A stretch of DNA of 64,000 nt from Paulownia fortunei (taxonomy: Eukaryota; Streptophyta; Magnoliopsida; Lamiales; Paulowniaceae): assembly GCA_019321725.1 (NCBI GenBank), contig CM033119.1:19096556-19160555 (forward strand). Direction: 5' to 3'. Below, piece by piece: positions 1 to 12,600 of the stretch. A program made the position numbers and the translations under genes. Under the pieces are notes generated by a model. The model did not search any database, was not told where the DNA came from, and saw nothing but the letters and a program-made list of their open reading frames with translations. The stretch's first letter is position 1. Each line of letters opens with the position of its first letter.

Positions 1-626
1 GAAATGCAGAGTACTTACTAGGTTTGACGCAACTGGTTTAAGGAGCAAGCAGCTGTTGCAGCAGGATTGGAAATAGAGGTGGTCGAGGCAGTGGATGATG
101 AAGAGGGGGGCCATGTTGCGGAACTATGGTGAGCAGGGAGGGTACTTTGGTCAATTTGAAATGGTTACTCGGGTTAGGGAATCTGGTTTAAGTGCAACCA
201 GGAAGTTTGATGAATAGTGGAGGTACTTGGGTCATGTTGAAAGCAATAAGCAAGGGCTATATTGTCATTTTTTGGGTTTGAAGTACTTAAGCTCTTAAAA
301 GATAATTGTTTATGCACTTCAGATTAGGGACATGACATTCACAGTTTGTTCACCACGTTCTGGAATTCTTAGATGCTATACATTCAGTCTTCTTTACTTG
401 GTCACATCAATGCATAAATAAAAAAGAGAGAACAGTTTACGGTTCATTTAAAATATATAATTAGAGATAAAAGAAAGTGCCTAAATAGTAAATTGTAAGG
501 TGCAAATTATGGAAGTGTGTATTTAATCTAGATGCATATTAAGATAAGGAAATCAAGGCACATTAATCTAGCGGTGAAAAGAAACCATGCAAAAACTTCT
601 GATAAAACCTCAAGATTAAAACTAAC
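1..626. other. Left-edge stretch; intron 6 of the DnaJ10-type gene plus unassigned sequence
   Basis: The exon of the J-domain gene starting at 627 ends in a split glycine codon followed by a minus-strand GT donor, so this stretch should be intronic for that gene. No further exon of the family was recognised here. Positions 18-230 are richer in G than the rest and can be read on the plus strand as two open stretches broken by a stop. I do not recognise a protein family in them. The remainder is AT-rich with no visible feature. Confidence 0.45.
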
Positions 627-3600
627 CTGTTGCAGCAGTTACTTGAGATTTGATAAAGTGTCCTTTATTTCTGAACCACTCGGCAACAAATGGCACACCC
701 AAGTAGATCACCTTCTTCCCAAGCTCTTTTGCTGCCTGCCTTGCATATATATAGCCAATGGTACTCAGCATATCCACACCATAAGCTGTGTAAACATTAA
801 GTTGATAAGAAAAGAGAGTCTACAAATGCAGTACTATGGTGATAGAAGAACAGCATAATAAGGGAAGATGAAAGTAATTATTGTCAGACAACAGAGGCAA
901 GGATGATCCATTATCTTCCTATCCAAGCAAAGACAATTGGTTAAAAACATAGTTGTGTGAACAATCAGTTCCACCCTGAATAACCTACTTTTGAGATTTA
1001 GAATTTAAATTATGTGGATAGGTTTTTATCCTTGCAGGCATTGCATTAAATAAGAATTTGGGTATGCTTCCAATAAAGCTTATACTATTTAATTTGAGTA
1101 ATAGTTTTCAGGAACTACAACTCCTTAAGAGCAAAGAATTTTGAGTCAGTTTCTTTGAGAAAAGTTACTCAAAGAACTGCTTGGACATTAACATAAGTAT
1201 CAGCTTGCATCATTGTCACATTTGCAAGTTAAAGTCAAATCCTATTTGTTTTTCTTGGAGGGGTTCGGAGGAAGATGAATTCCCTGTATGACATTTGGCA
1301 ACACATTACAGACACATCATCTCTTCAAAGGATAGAAAGGAAAGGTTTGACAGTTAACACGGAGGCTACCAAGACAAGAAAAAAGGTAAAACGACATGCT
1401 AGAAGATGCGTCTGCATGGTTCCAGCATTCAAAGTCTTAACAGGGTTGAATAACAAAATTTACAAGATAAGAAGCAGTAAGGGAAAATTGAGATGAAATT
1501 GATGATATATACCAGCATTCGAAAGCCTTGACACTTCGGCCTCAGCATGACAAATAAATTCTTCTTTATCTCCTTGGACATACAGGTTGAGCCGATCTTT
1601 GAGTATACCAGCCAGCTTTTCTTCCCTCTCCTTCTGGACAGTCTAAAGTTGCAAAGAAAACACTCCTTAGTACAGATTAGATATGCTAGAAAAATCATAT
1701 ATAGTATATTAAGGATCTTTTTGGAGGATGAAGCAGACATTTTATTCTATACGTCATAATCTTTCTCGTAGTTTAATTGAATCATCTTCCTCTTGTTTTC
1801 AATTTAAATCTTCTACATCTTTCCTTTCAATTTAGTCTTACATTCCAATACAAATTTAACCTTCCATCATGAAAAAGGTTCCAGTGCATAATGGGATTAA
1901 ATAAGATGTTCTTGATTATTATCATAAAGGAAATGAATTCAGGACATAAATAAACATAGTTCAAGAGAACATAGAGGTTTCTTTAGTTTGCATAACTCAG
2001 CAGATATATCATCATTTTCAGGACAAGTTAGTTTTGATCAAAAGAAGCATATATAGAAAAAAGATGGAGTTCCAATTACCAAAACAGCATGAATAAAAGC
2101 GGAATAATTTAGTCTTACATGGAAGGAAAGGCATTCTTTATCAGGCAATCTACTCATCCACATAAGCATAAGTGTCCTTGAAATATTATCACCATCATCA
2201 TTCTATTTATAGCACTCATCATATTCTTTTACTTTCGGCCTTTGATAAATAAATAAATAAAAAAAAAAAAACAGGGTTGGAAACATTGAATGCAATATTT
2301 AACCAATGAAAGATTGTCATTTCTTATCAGGTCTGCCACGGAATTAGGAAAAGATAGATAGATTTGCCGAGGGACGTGGCATTAGAGCTCAAGGAAACTG
2401 GCAATTCTTTCTCCTTGAAAACTTTAATGAGGAAGATGGCATTCTTGGTCCAGCCCCCAGCCCCTGCTCAAAGGAGCCAAGATTCTTCCCATGGGAGGAC
2501 AACTGATTCAAAAGCTATTAACAGGGGCAAGAAATTACAGAATTTCAAAGTGAAGATGCCATGTTTCAACTACAAAAAATTGGTCAAAAGTTAAGTGTTA
2601 TGGTGAATGATGAAGCCTTTACAATGGCATGCATGTTTATACATCTGGAGGACAAGAATACCAGACCGTTTAACGATTAATGAGTCATAAGTAAACTTTA
2701 AGGTACTTAAAATTACAACACAATTGTATTTTAAGTTACCTACAAATCCGTGTCAGGAAAGTAGAAAAAGGTCTTAACTTCTATTTCAACAGAGTTAATC
2801 ATTACACAAAAAAAAAAAAAAAGGTTGATTTAAATAATGAAGTTTTCCCGTAGGGATGCTTATCAATTTCTCTCATTTTTTCCTAAGCTTTCTTACCATC
2901 TTTCCTTCCTCTTGTTTTCTTCTTTCTTCTATTTCTTCTTCTGCATGTAAGTCTCTTTCCTTCCAGAAGGCTAATCTTTTCCTTTTTTCAATAACATTCC
3001 AAGATTTCTAATATCACAAACACCACCTACATCCCATTTTCCCAGAAGAATGCCTAGGAAAATGTATAAAAAGGATTCCCTCGGTTTTTGTTTGAGAACA
3101 AAAATGTGTTTGTTTTTAAAAAATGGATTTCTTAGGTTTAGCTTCAAATAGTGTTAAATTTGATATCACGTGTCACGTAACGTGAGGTCGATGTAAAGTT
3201 AGTAGTGTCAAATCATGAAGTTGGTCATGTTTTAATAGCATAAAGTTAGACAATAATTATAGGAATAAGCTATAAAATACTTATTCTATTTGGTTTATAG
3301 TGTCATCATAGAAATTAGGATATAAAATAATTATTCTATTTGGATAATAATAGTTTTCTATATTTTATGTTTAAAGAAGGAAAGAGAATAGGGTGGGGTA
3401 CATAGGGGGCGTGATTATAAAGAACGAGAAACAGTGAACAGAAAGGTTGGAAAATGGAATATTTTAACAATAAATTTGGATTTTGAGAAAAATTGTGTAA
3501 AATAGATGCAAATTCATTCTTTTACTGTTAGGATTTGGGTTGGCGCCGACAGAGCCTAATCATCTCTGATTACCAGATTCTTTCTTGATTCAAGTGAAGG

Positions 3601-6600
3601 CTTCTGACTTTTACACATGGCTTACCCATTTAAAACTCTGCAGAATCCATCAGACCAGGTTCAAGCCTTTTGAATTGTACCCATTTCTTACAATCTAAAA
3701 CCCCACAATTTAGAATTGCTTTCTTAGCCATTCAACCAGAATTCCTTCAGTTCCATTTACACTCGTATTTCTGCTGCATAATATAGGAGATTTTTCTAAA
3801 ATGCACTAATCCTACATCAATAATTATCTCAATTGACTCATCTACGAAGTGGTAGAGCCCACTGACAAAGAATCATAGGAAATGGCAATCAAATAGACTA
3901 AGTATTCTGATACATAAAGTTCAACATGATTAGTGACCTTTACACATTCTAAAAGCCTTTCTGTGTCTCTCCAACCAGAGGGAATACCAGAAACAACAGG
4001 GGCTAACTTCTGCAGAATATTTCTCATTCGTCTCTTATAATATCACTGGACATCTAATCAAAAACCCATAGAGGGTTCAGAAACTTCACTTTGACGAGAG
4101 ATTCCATAGAGGAAATGAAGAAAGCAAACATATATATAGTGGAAATTCTCATTCTTCTCTTATACACCCACTGCATTTCTAAAGAATACCTCTCATTCTT
4201 AAAGAACATACGCCAAAGCTATTGAGATTCGGAAGTCCACAATCTAGAGACATACAGACTGGAAATTCATCAGCATTAAGATAAACCAAAAAGAAAATAA
4301 AAATTTCAACAGATACAGGCACAAAAAATCCATATAAATAGAGATGTGAGTGTAGGAAGACAAGGAGAGATAACACTGTCTCTCACCAGAAGCAAATATC
4401 AGACCCACATCCCACCTTCATGCATGTGAAGTGGATGGCATAGAATTGTGAGTCAAAAACTTCTAAGAAGTTAAATAAGAACTAGAAGCAATACCAATGT
4501 CCTGAACATTTCAACAAACCCATAAATGTTCTTTGTTAGCTAATACCTAAGAGAATTGGGTATCAATAGATGTTATAACCACTTTCCAATTAGGAATTTT
4601 CATATGAAAGTGCATCGCCAAAGCCCTGGGAAATCTCACATTTATGCTTATTTTTCAAGTCTCAGTTCACCACCATGTGGAAAAAGAAATAAAAGTTGTA
4701 TTTTCATATCTCTTGGATTTACACATTATATCTTCATATACAAATCTCCTTTGGATTAAAAAGAGAAAAGAATAACTATTGATGCAAAAAAAGTAATAAT
4801 TTTAATCAGGAAACTGATTCCAATCCATCTAATTCCATGATTCTAGAAATGCAACTCATACAAGAACTTTCCTAAATTAGTTATACAACTAATGAGAAGG
4901 AATCAAACTTCGGTTTTTTGCACAATCATACCTTTACATTAAATTCACACAGTAGCAGGATTAGGAGACATCCAAATTAGTCCCTCATTTGTTTGAAAAA
5001 ATGTTCTCCATGTTCCTAAATTGTTCAATAACCTCTTGTGATATGAGATATGAGATGTTATGTGACTTTCTTTCCAACATATTGTGTATTTCAAGACCAG
5101 GTATCATGGAAGATGATTGGATGTGCTAAAGCAAAGCAAAGAACTCTACTATCTTGAATTAATAAGTACCTTGAGTGGTATCTAGAACAAATTTCCCACT
5201 TCTTTTCTTTACTCTTCAAAAAAAGATAGAATTTGGCTATACCATCGTTGTTTAGGTCATCCATCTTTTGCAGTCTTAAAATTATGTTTCTATCCTTGTT
5301 TAAAGAAGTTGATATAAGAAGTTTTCAATATGATGTTTATGAGTTTGACATTTCCTTTTTATTGGTCCATAGTGACATTTGGGGTCCCTCAACTGTTACT
5401 AATGTTTCTGGTTTATGGTGGACCGGTAGTTTGTGTCTTTTATCGATGGTTGTACTAGAGTTTCATGGATTTTCTTACTGAAACCAAAAACAAAAATAAG
5501 CATCATATTTCCTTACTTTCATTGTATGATCTAGAACAAATTTTGGCGTGAAAATCAAGCGGTTTAAATGGATAATAAGAGACTATTTCAATCAATTTCT
5601 ATCTCCTTACTTCCAAAAAAAGCAACAAAATGAAGTGGTTGAAAGGAAAAATGGTCATTTATTAAATTATACACAAGCCCTATTGTTTCAACAAAATGTT
5701 CCAAAAAAGTTTCAAGGGAGAAGGACTTCCCTCGAGTATTTTAGGGTTCCAAACTCCTATTGAAGTGCCTTCTCAATTCTATCCACATTTCAAAGGCATA
5801 AACAATCTTGCACCAAGAACTTTTGGTTGCACCTCCTTTTTTCATGTCCATAGTGCACATAGATAGAAACTGGATGCAAGAGCAATTAAGTGTATCTTTG
5901 TTGGGAATTCTCCTGCACAAAAAGGATACAAATGTTATCATCCTCCCTGAAAGCGGTTCTATACTTCAGCCACTGGTTACCTTTGCAGAGGACACACCAT
6001 ACTTTCTCAAACCTTACTTTCAAGTAGCCTACACTCGTGGAAAATGAAAATAAGGACTTCTCCTTTGTGGGTCTGCCTACCTCATCACCTACTTCAATGA
6101 CTTTGTCTTCATTGCCTACTTATACCTTAAAAGCTCCAGAAACACCAAAAACTCCAACAATCCAAACAACTCAAGAAATTCCAGCAATCCCAACCACTAC
6201 AAGGTAGGGATTCTACTCTTGACCATATGAAACAGGTTTTTGGTTTATTCAAGAAAGAAAGTCCCAACCCTCGAGACAAGACAGGTTCAATAATCCAATC
6301 TGAATACGGTGACTTTTCTGAAACTGAGGAAATTTCTGAAACTATACTTGGTAATAATGATATTGATCCCATCGCCATTCAAAAGGGAACTAGAGAATAT
6401 ACTAAGCGCCTACTATATCCTCTTTCACATTTTGTGCCATTCCAGAGATTCTCACCATCACACATAAATTTCTCAGTAAGTATAAAAGTAACTCCTATTC
6501 CTAAAAATTAATCCGAGGCTAGTGAAGAATAGAGGAAGGCTATAAAAGTAGAGATGGAAGCCCTATAAAAGAATAAGAGTTGAGAGTTAGTAAGTCTACT

Positions 6601-9600
6601 GGAAGAAAAGAAAAAAAAAAGGTTGCAAGTGAGTGTTCACGCTAAAATACAAAGCAGATAGTTCTTTTGAAAGACACTTAGGGGCAAATGGTTACCTTCA
6701 GGCATATGGAATGGAATAGATTATCAGGAAATATTTGTTTCCATGGTTAAAATGAACACAATAAGAATTTTGTTGTTCTTAGCAACAACCTTCAACTAGC
6801 ACCTAAAACAATTTGACGTTAAGAATAATTTCCTACATGGAAATTTATAGGAAAGATATACATGATTATTCCACCTGATTTTGAGAGTAATTTGGGAGTA
6901 TAGACAATATGGAAATTAAAGAAGGCCTTGTCTAGACTTTTTAGGAGATTTGCAAACGCAATGAGAGCCCCAGGTTACAAACAAAGCCAAGGAGATCACA
7001 CTTTGTTATCAAGCATTCAAATACACAGAGAGTTACAACACTCTTAGTCTATGTGAATGATATCATCGTAAGGAATGATGAAAAAGAAAGGGAGGCTTTG
7101 AAGAAATGCTTAATCAAGGAATTTGAAATAAAAGAACTGGGAAGACTAAAATACTTTCTAGATATAAAGGTTGCACACTCAAAACGTGGGAATTTTTTCT
7201 CTTAGAAGAAATATGTTAATTATCTTCTAACTGGCTTGCAAACCAATTTCCACTCCCATAGGTCAAAATTATAAACTAAGTAAGGCAGCTGAGGACCTTT
7301 CGTGGATAATGAGATGTATCAAAAACTAGTGGGTAAACTTATCTACCTTGCAAACACTCGACGTGACATATAGTTTATATGGTGAGCATGGTTAGTCACT
7401 TCATTCACGGTCCCAAAGAAGTGCATTTCCAAGATGTTCATCGGATACTACATTACTTGATGGAAAAACTTAGGAAAAGAATCCTTTTTGGGAGAAATAC
7501 AAGACTTATACTTAAAGCATATGTTGATGCGGACATCCATGGTGGAATTTTCGTGACTTGAACTAGTAAGAAGCAACACATGGTGGATAGATCAAGTGCT
7601 GAAGCTGAATTCAAGGCTTATGTGAGTTATTGTGGTTTAAGATCATTCTAGAAGACCTACAGATTAAGTGGAATGGTCCTATTAGACTATATTGTGATAA
7701 CAAATCGGGTATCAGCATTGCTCATAACCTGGTACAACATGATAGAACAAAACATATTGAAAATAACTGATATTTCATAAAGGAGAAGTTGGAAAGTAGA
7801 TTGGGATGAACATTATCTATTTATACTGGAAGTTTCTTAAAAGGATCTCAACAATGCAACGTTTCTTCAAATGATTGGCAAGCTGTGAATGGAAGATTCC
7901 TATTCTCCAACTTGAGAGGTAGTTTGGAAAAATCCGAACTTTGATTCTCATTAGTTGTATAACTAATTTAGGGAAATTCTTGTATGAGTTGTATTCCTAG
8001 AATCATGGAATTAAATGGATTGGAATTACTTTCCTGATTCAAAGGAATTATTCTTTTTTTTTTTGTACCAATAGTTATTGTTTTCTATTTTCATCTCCAA
8101 AAGAAATTTGCATTTGTATATAAAGATAGAACGTGTAAATCTAAGAGATATGAAAATACAATTTATTCATTTTTTCCACAATAGTTACATCCACCTCTCT
8201 TAACATTTGTCCCCTACCCCTACCATAACCATCGACCACCACTACAACGATCACCACAACCACCACCCCTACCACAACCATCTACTACCATCATCACCAC
8301 TATTACTAGAAAGAGAAATTTAATGAAAATTTGACCAAACCCTAAACCCAACAAAAAATCACATTTTATATAAGTAAAAATAAAATGATTTCTAAAAATC
8401 TCGTATCAAAAATCTTGTTTTGAAAAAGTTAAGCACACACATCTTTTCTTTCTTTAGTTCATGTTTCCTGTACCATAATTATGTGTTTTTTCAATCACTC
8501 TTGTCTCCTTTGTTTTTTAGCAAATATTTTCTTTTTATTTTCCTTAATCATGAATTTAAATCAAAAGAGAACATTATTCAAGTATTCATATTCCTTAAAC
8601 AAACACAAAAACGTAAAGCTATGTTTCATTTCAAAAACCACATCCACCTAATCCCCAGCTGCTATCCCGCATCAACCTGCCGCCACCTGCTAGCCCCAGC
8701 TCTCAGTCTCAGCTTGGTGGATAAGACATATAATTACATGAGGGTGTACGTAAAGGGGGCAGTTGCAGGGATCTGTCGTGTTCTTGGTTCAACAGTTTGG
8801 AAGAGATAAAGCTAAATACAAAAGTACAAAAGTTGAAGCTTTCTACGTTGTTTATTCTATATTTAGAATTATGTTTCTTTATCTGATTGTTGTGTGCAGA
8901 TATGGGTGCATATATGGAATTGCCAATCTGTATTCAGATGCCTGCCATGGTATCAGGGTGTCAGGAGTACGGTCGATTTCAGGTATTTTTTTCCTGGAAA
9001 TGGACCTCAATTGGTTTCTATCTGATGAGGTGGGTTGTGGCTGAGATTCACAGGAGGAAGCGATTAGAGGTTGGGGTGGGGGAGGAAAGCAGTAGGGATA
9101 AGGGTGATCTGTGAAGATCAGATATTTTCTTAATAATTGACTAATCTCCATCGTGGTTGAATGAGATCAACAGTCGTTTATTTGGAATTTAACAGATAAT
9201 ATTTAGTGTTAAACCTCAAGTGAATCGTGATCATCGGTCTGAATTAAATCAAATATTGTGATTTATCTTGAATTTAATGGACCGTTGGGTTAAAGATGGG
9301 GTAATATCAAATGTCAAACCCACCGACTCTGGATTTGCACACTGTTGGGATAAGGTGGATCAAACTGAGGGGTAGAGGTATTTCTCAATTCTTTGGATAA
9401 TTTTCATCTTTTTCAGTTTGGTTTACAGGAATCTGAGGAAAATGAAGTCAATTTAGTCCTAAAGTTAGGTTTTCTAATGGTTGTTAGATTCAGGGGAGAA
9501 GAAATTCCAAACCTAGAGAGGGAGTCTATAATATCAGCAAGCCTCAGGGGAGGGGAAAGCTATCGCAAACTTTTAAAGAACACCAACAGCAATTGACTAA

Positions 9601-12600
9601 GGCAATGTTCATGCACACTGTATACCACAATCTGAAGCCATCCTCATATTTACCATCTCTACCCATTTTCTAATCTCCACCAACCCAACGCAGCCTTCCT
9701 CTCCATTTCTCCAAGGAAACTGATGGATCATGCGTCCATTCCATTCTAGATAAGTGAAAAAGGAATTGGTACTGAAGTAATCCCCTTTCATTTCTAACAG
9801 ATCAAATTGTATTAGATCATGTGCTTGGACTTGCAAATTAAAAGTGCACACCAAAAACCAATTTCTAGCAGCGGATGGGCATAGATTGCTGGTTTGTGAA
9901 AATAAGTGTAAACTCTACACATAGAAATATGGTTCATATCAACAATCCAACTGTTAATGAAATAAGAATATTTTAACCACACTATTGAAACCCATATATT
10001 TGGTGTCTCGGCAAAGAACAACCGTAAATGAAGATAGAAGTTAGAACAAGAACACCTAAAACTTAAAATGGGTTTAAGGCTTTATTAGTACACAATGACT
10101 TGAAAGCAGAAAGCATACAGTACAAGCATTGCCCCCCTTCTAATCCATCTTCCCATTATACCATCCTTGCAACTTTTGAATTTTATTAACCATTACAACA
10201 AAATTAAATTGATACATACCTGAAAGCTAATCATTTGAATACAATAAACTAGGAGGCATCAGATATCTTACCCGCATTTTCTCCTGCAACTTTTTAGCAT
10301 CAAACTCTTCACCTTCTGTGAAAACATCCAAGGAAGCCATAGATGCCATGGCAAGCTGGCCAATGTATTCCTCAAAAAGCTCACTCCCAAAAAGCATGGC
10401 AAAGATTGCAGCAGGATCAATAATTGCTTCTCTGAAAGAAATTAGTGACAAATAGAAACATTCTCAAAATGGGTGATAAACTCAAAGACTTTACATAATC
10501 ACATGATAATGCAAAAGTCAAAAAATATTTATAAATTACAAAATAAACTGACGTTGAAATTCCGGACTTGCCATAAGCATCATAAGCTTGTCTTTGTGCT
10601 GGATCACTGAGCACTTGGTAAGCCTCACCCAAAATCTGATATCAAAGGGAAGACACTTCATTGAAAAATGAGCTAGGAAAAACTCTCAGTATACATCAAA
10701 CATCCATATACTATAACAGAGAACACTAGCTCACTTCCCTTCTATCGCCAGTTAAATTTTAATTTGTTATGATAAGTTTATTGACTATGTACAGAACCTT
10801 CAAAAGAATGACAAAAACTATCAAATTCTCACATCTTTGTTCTTATTAGGGAAAATTAGGTGTAAGACAGTAGGAACTTTCACACATGTAAGGATATGAA
10901 AACTTTTTACTATTTGGAAGAAGGTATTACTGTATAATTTCTCAATTTAATAGAAATTACATTTAGGCTATGATAGTTCAATGTTACTAAATCTGTTATT
11001 ACTCTTCAAGTTAGATCTATTCCATAACTTTTTTTTCCACAGATTATTAAATTCTCTTCCCACAAATTAAATTTTGTAAGCTATTCAAAAAAATGAATCA
11101 ACTCTTCAAGTGCTGTAAAGTATAACACTTTTCAAAAAATCCTGACATTCCGTGTATGTTGAAAAAAAAATACAATTTACTGTAATTTATATATCTTAAA
11201 GTTTAGCATGTGTGACTATATATTTTAAACACAGGGAATTTACAAACTAGAGATCAACATTTTGGTTTTTCATAATCTATATTAGATCTTTATAACAATG
11301 GCCACCAAGTGTTCTCGGACTACAACTGAAAGAGAATATTATGTTATTTACTAGTGGACAAAATCCTTTTTCTTTCTTTTTGTTTAAGAATTATAAAAAA
11401 TAAAATCTCAGTAATATGTAGAAAGTAATTACAAGTTTAGCACAAAATTATAACTTTGTTTGGCAAAAAATCCAGAGTGCTTTTTCAGCCAATTACCTGA
11501 CAAGTTGAGTGATTGACAAGTTAGGCTTAGTGAGATGCAAAATTGACTAAGTAAATTTAATACGAGTATTACGGAATGGCAAGGCCACATTTATGTTTTT
11601 CTTTCAAAATTAGCATTTTCATAAATTGCAAACTCTAGAAACCCCTACTCTCAAAATAGTTAGAAGTTAAATATGTTCTTTATAATTCGAAAAGTTGCTA
11701 CCTCTTGAGCCTAATTTTCCCTTATTATTCCTGGATAAAGTTCAGTTGCACCTTTTCTAATAAAATGATGGCAGCAAGCAAGAGACATGTTTTTAACTAC
11801 TTTCTTAAAACAACTTAAACAAAACGCCAAAAACAACATGCTAAATAGTAGAAAAAGTTAGTAATCCCACCTGAAAATTTTGTGCAGCCAAAGGATCATT
11901 CGGGTTTTTATCTGGATGAACCTGCCTTGCCTGCAACATCCCAACCCCAACCCCAATTGATAAGGGGAAATAATCCCAACAATATTTAGGAGCAGAAAAG
12001 AATTGAGATCCCAAACATGGTTAAAGAAAGAACATTACAATAATATGCAATAGTGTGGGAAGCATTCTAAAATATTCTATCAGAAGAAACAAGTACAGAT
12101 CGAAAATTCTGCAGTGTTCAGCAAGTTTCCTTTGTAGACCTACTCTTTGAGCTCTCGCATATCTTTTCACTCTTTTTGTTTTGTTTTTTTTTTCCCATGT
12201 TTTGTTTTCCAAACTCTCAAGCCTCATAAGTCCATTCAATGACCTAATACTATTTTCGACTTGCCTCTTTTTTATCCTACTTTTGCCCTTCCAGTTTGAA
12301 TCTAACAGCATCATCGCGTATAAACATGAAAAGCAGGCATATAAGAGTGAAAAGAGAGATGAATATCCCTCCTCCCACTCTCTTTCCTCCTTTTGATTTA
12401 AAAATGTAGAATACTTTCCTACTTCTGTTTTGTTTTGTTTTTTCACAAAATCATAAGTACAAATTATAATTTAAAAGGGGACCTTGAGTTCCTGTCAAGA
12501 TTTTGAGGTGGAAGAATGCATTACATATCAAATCCATTAAGCAAACAAAAGATCCTATTTCAATGAATTCAAATCATATAGTTAAAATCGAAACTGGAAA

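Noticed and set aside
532..858. 108-codon plus-strand frame
   Set aside because: It is antisense to DnaJ10 exon 6 (627-785) and has no recognisable domain.
1429..1740. 103-codon minus-strand frame
   Set aside because: It overlaps DnaJ10 exon 5 in the wrong frame; the real exon (1513-1642) uses another frame, with proper splice sites and family similarity.
8420..9151. Several 75-129-codon frames on both strands
   Set aside because: They lie in DnaJ10 intron 4, overlap each other, show no domain, and at least one starts at TTG and not ATG.
12021..12446. 141-codon minus-strand frame with lysine/glutamate-rich sequence
   Set aside because: Intronic in DnaJ10 intron 1, low-complexity composition, no family match; most likely chance.
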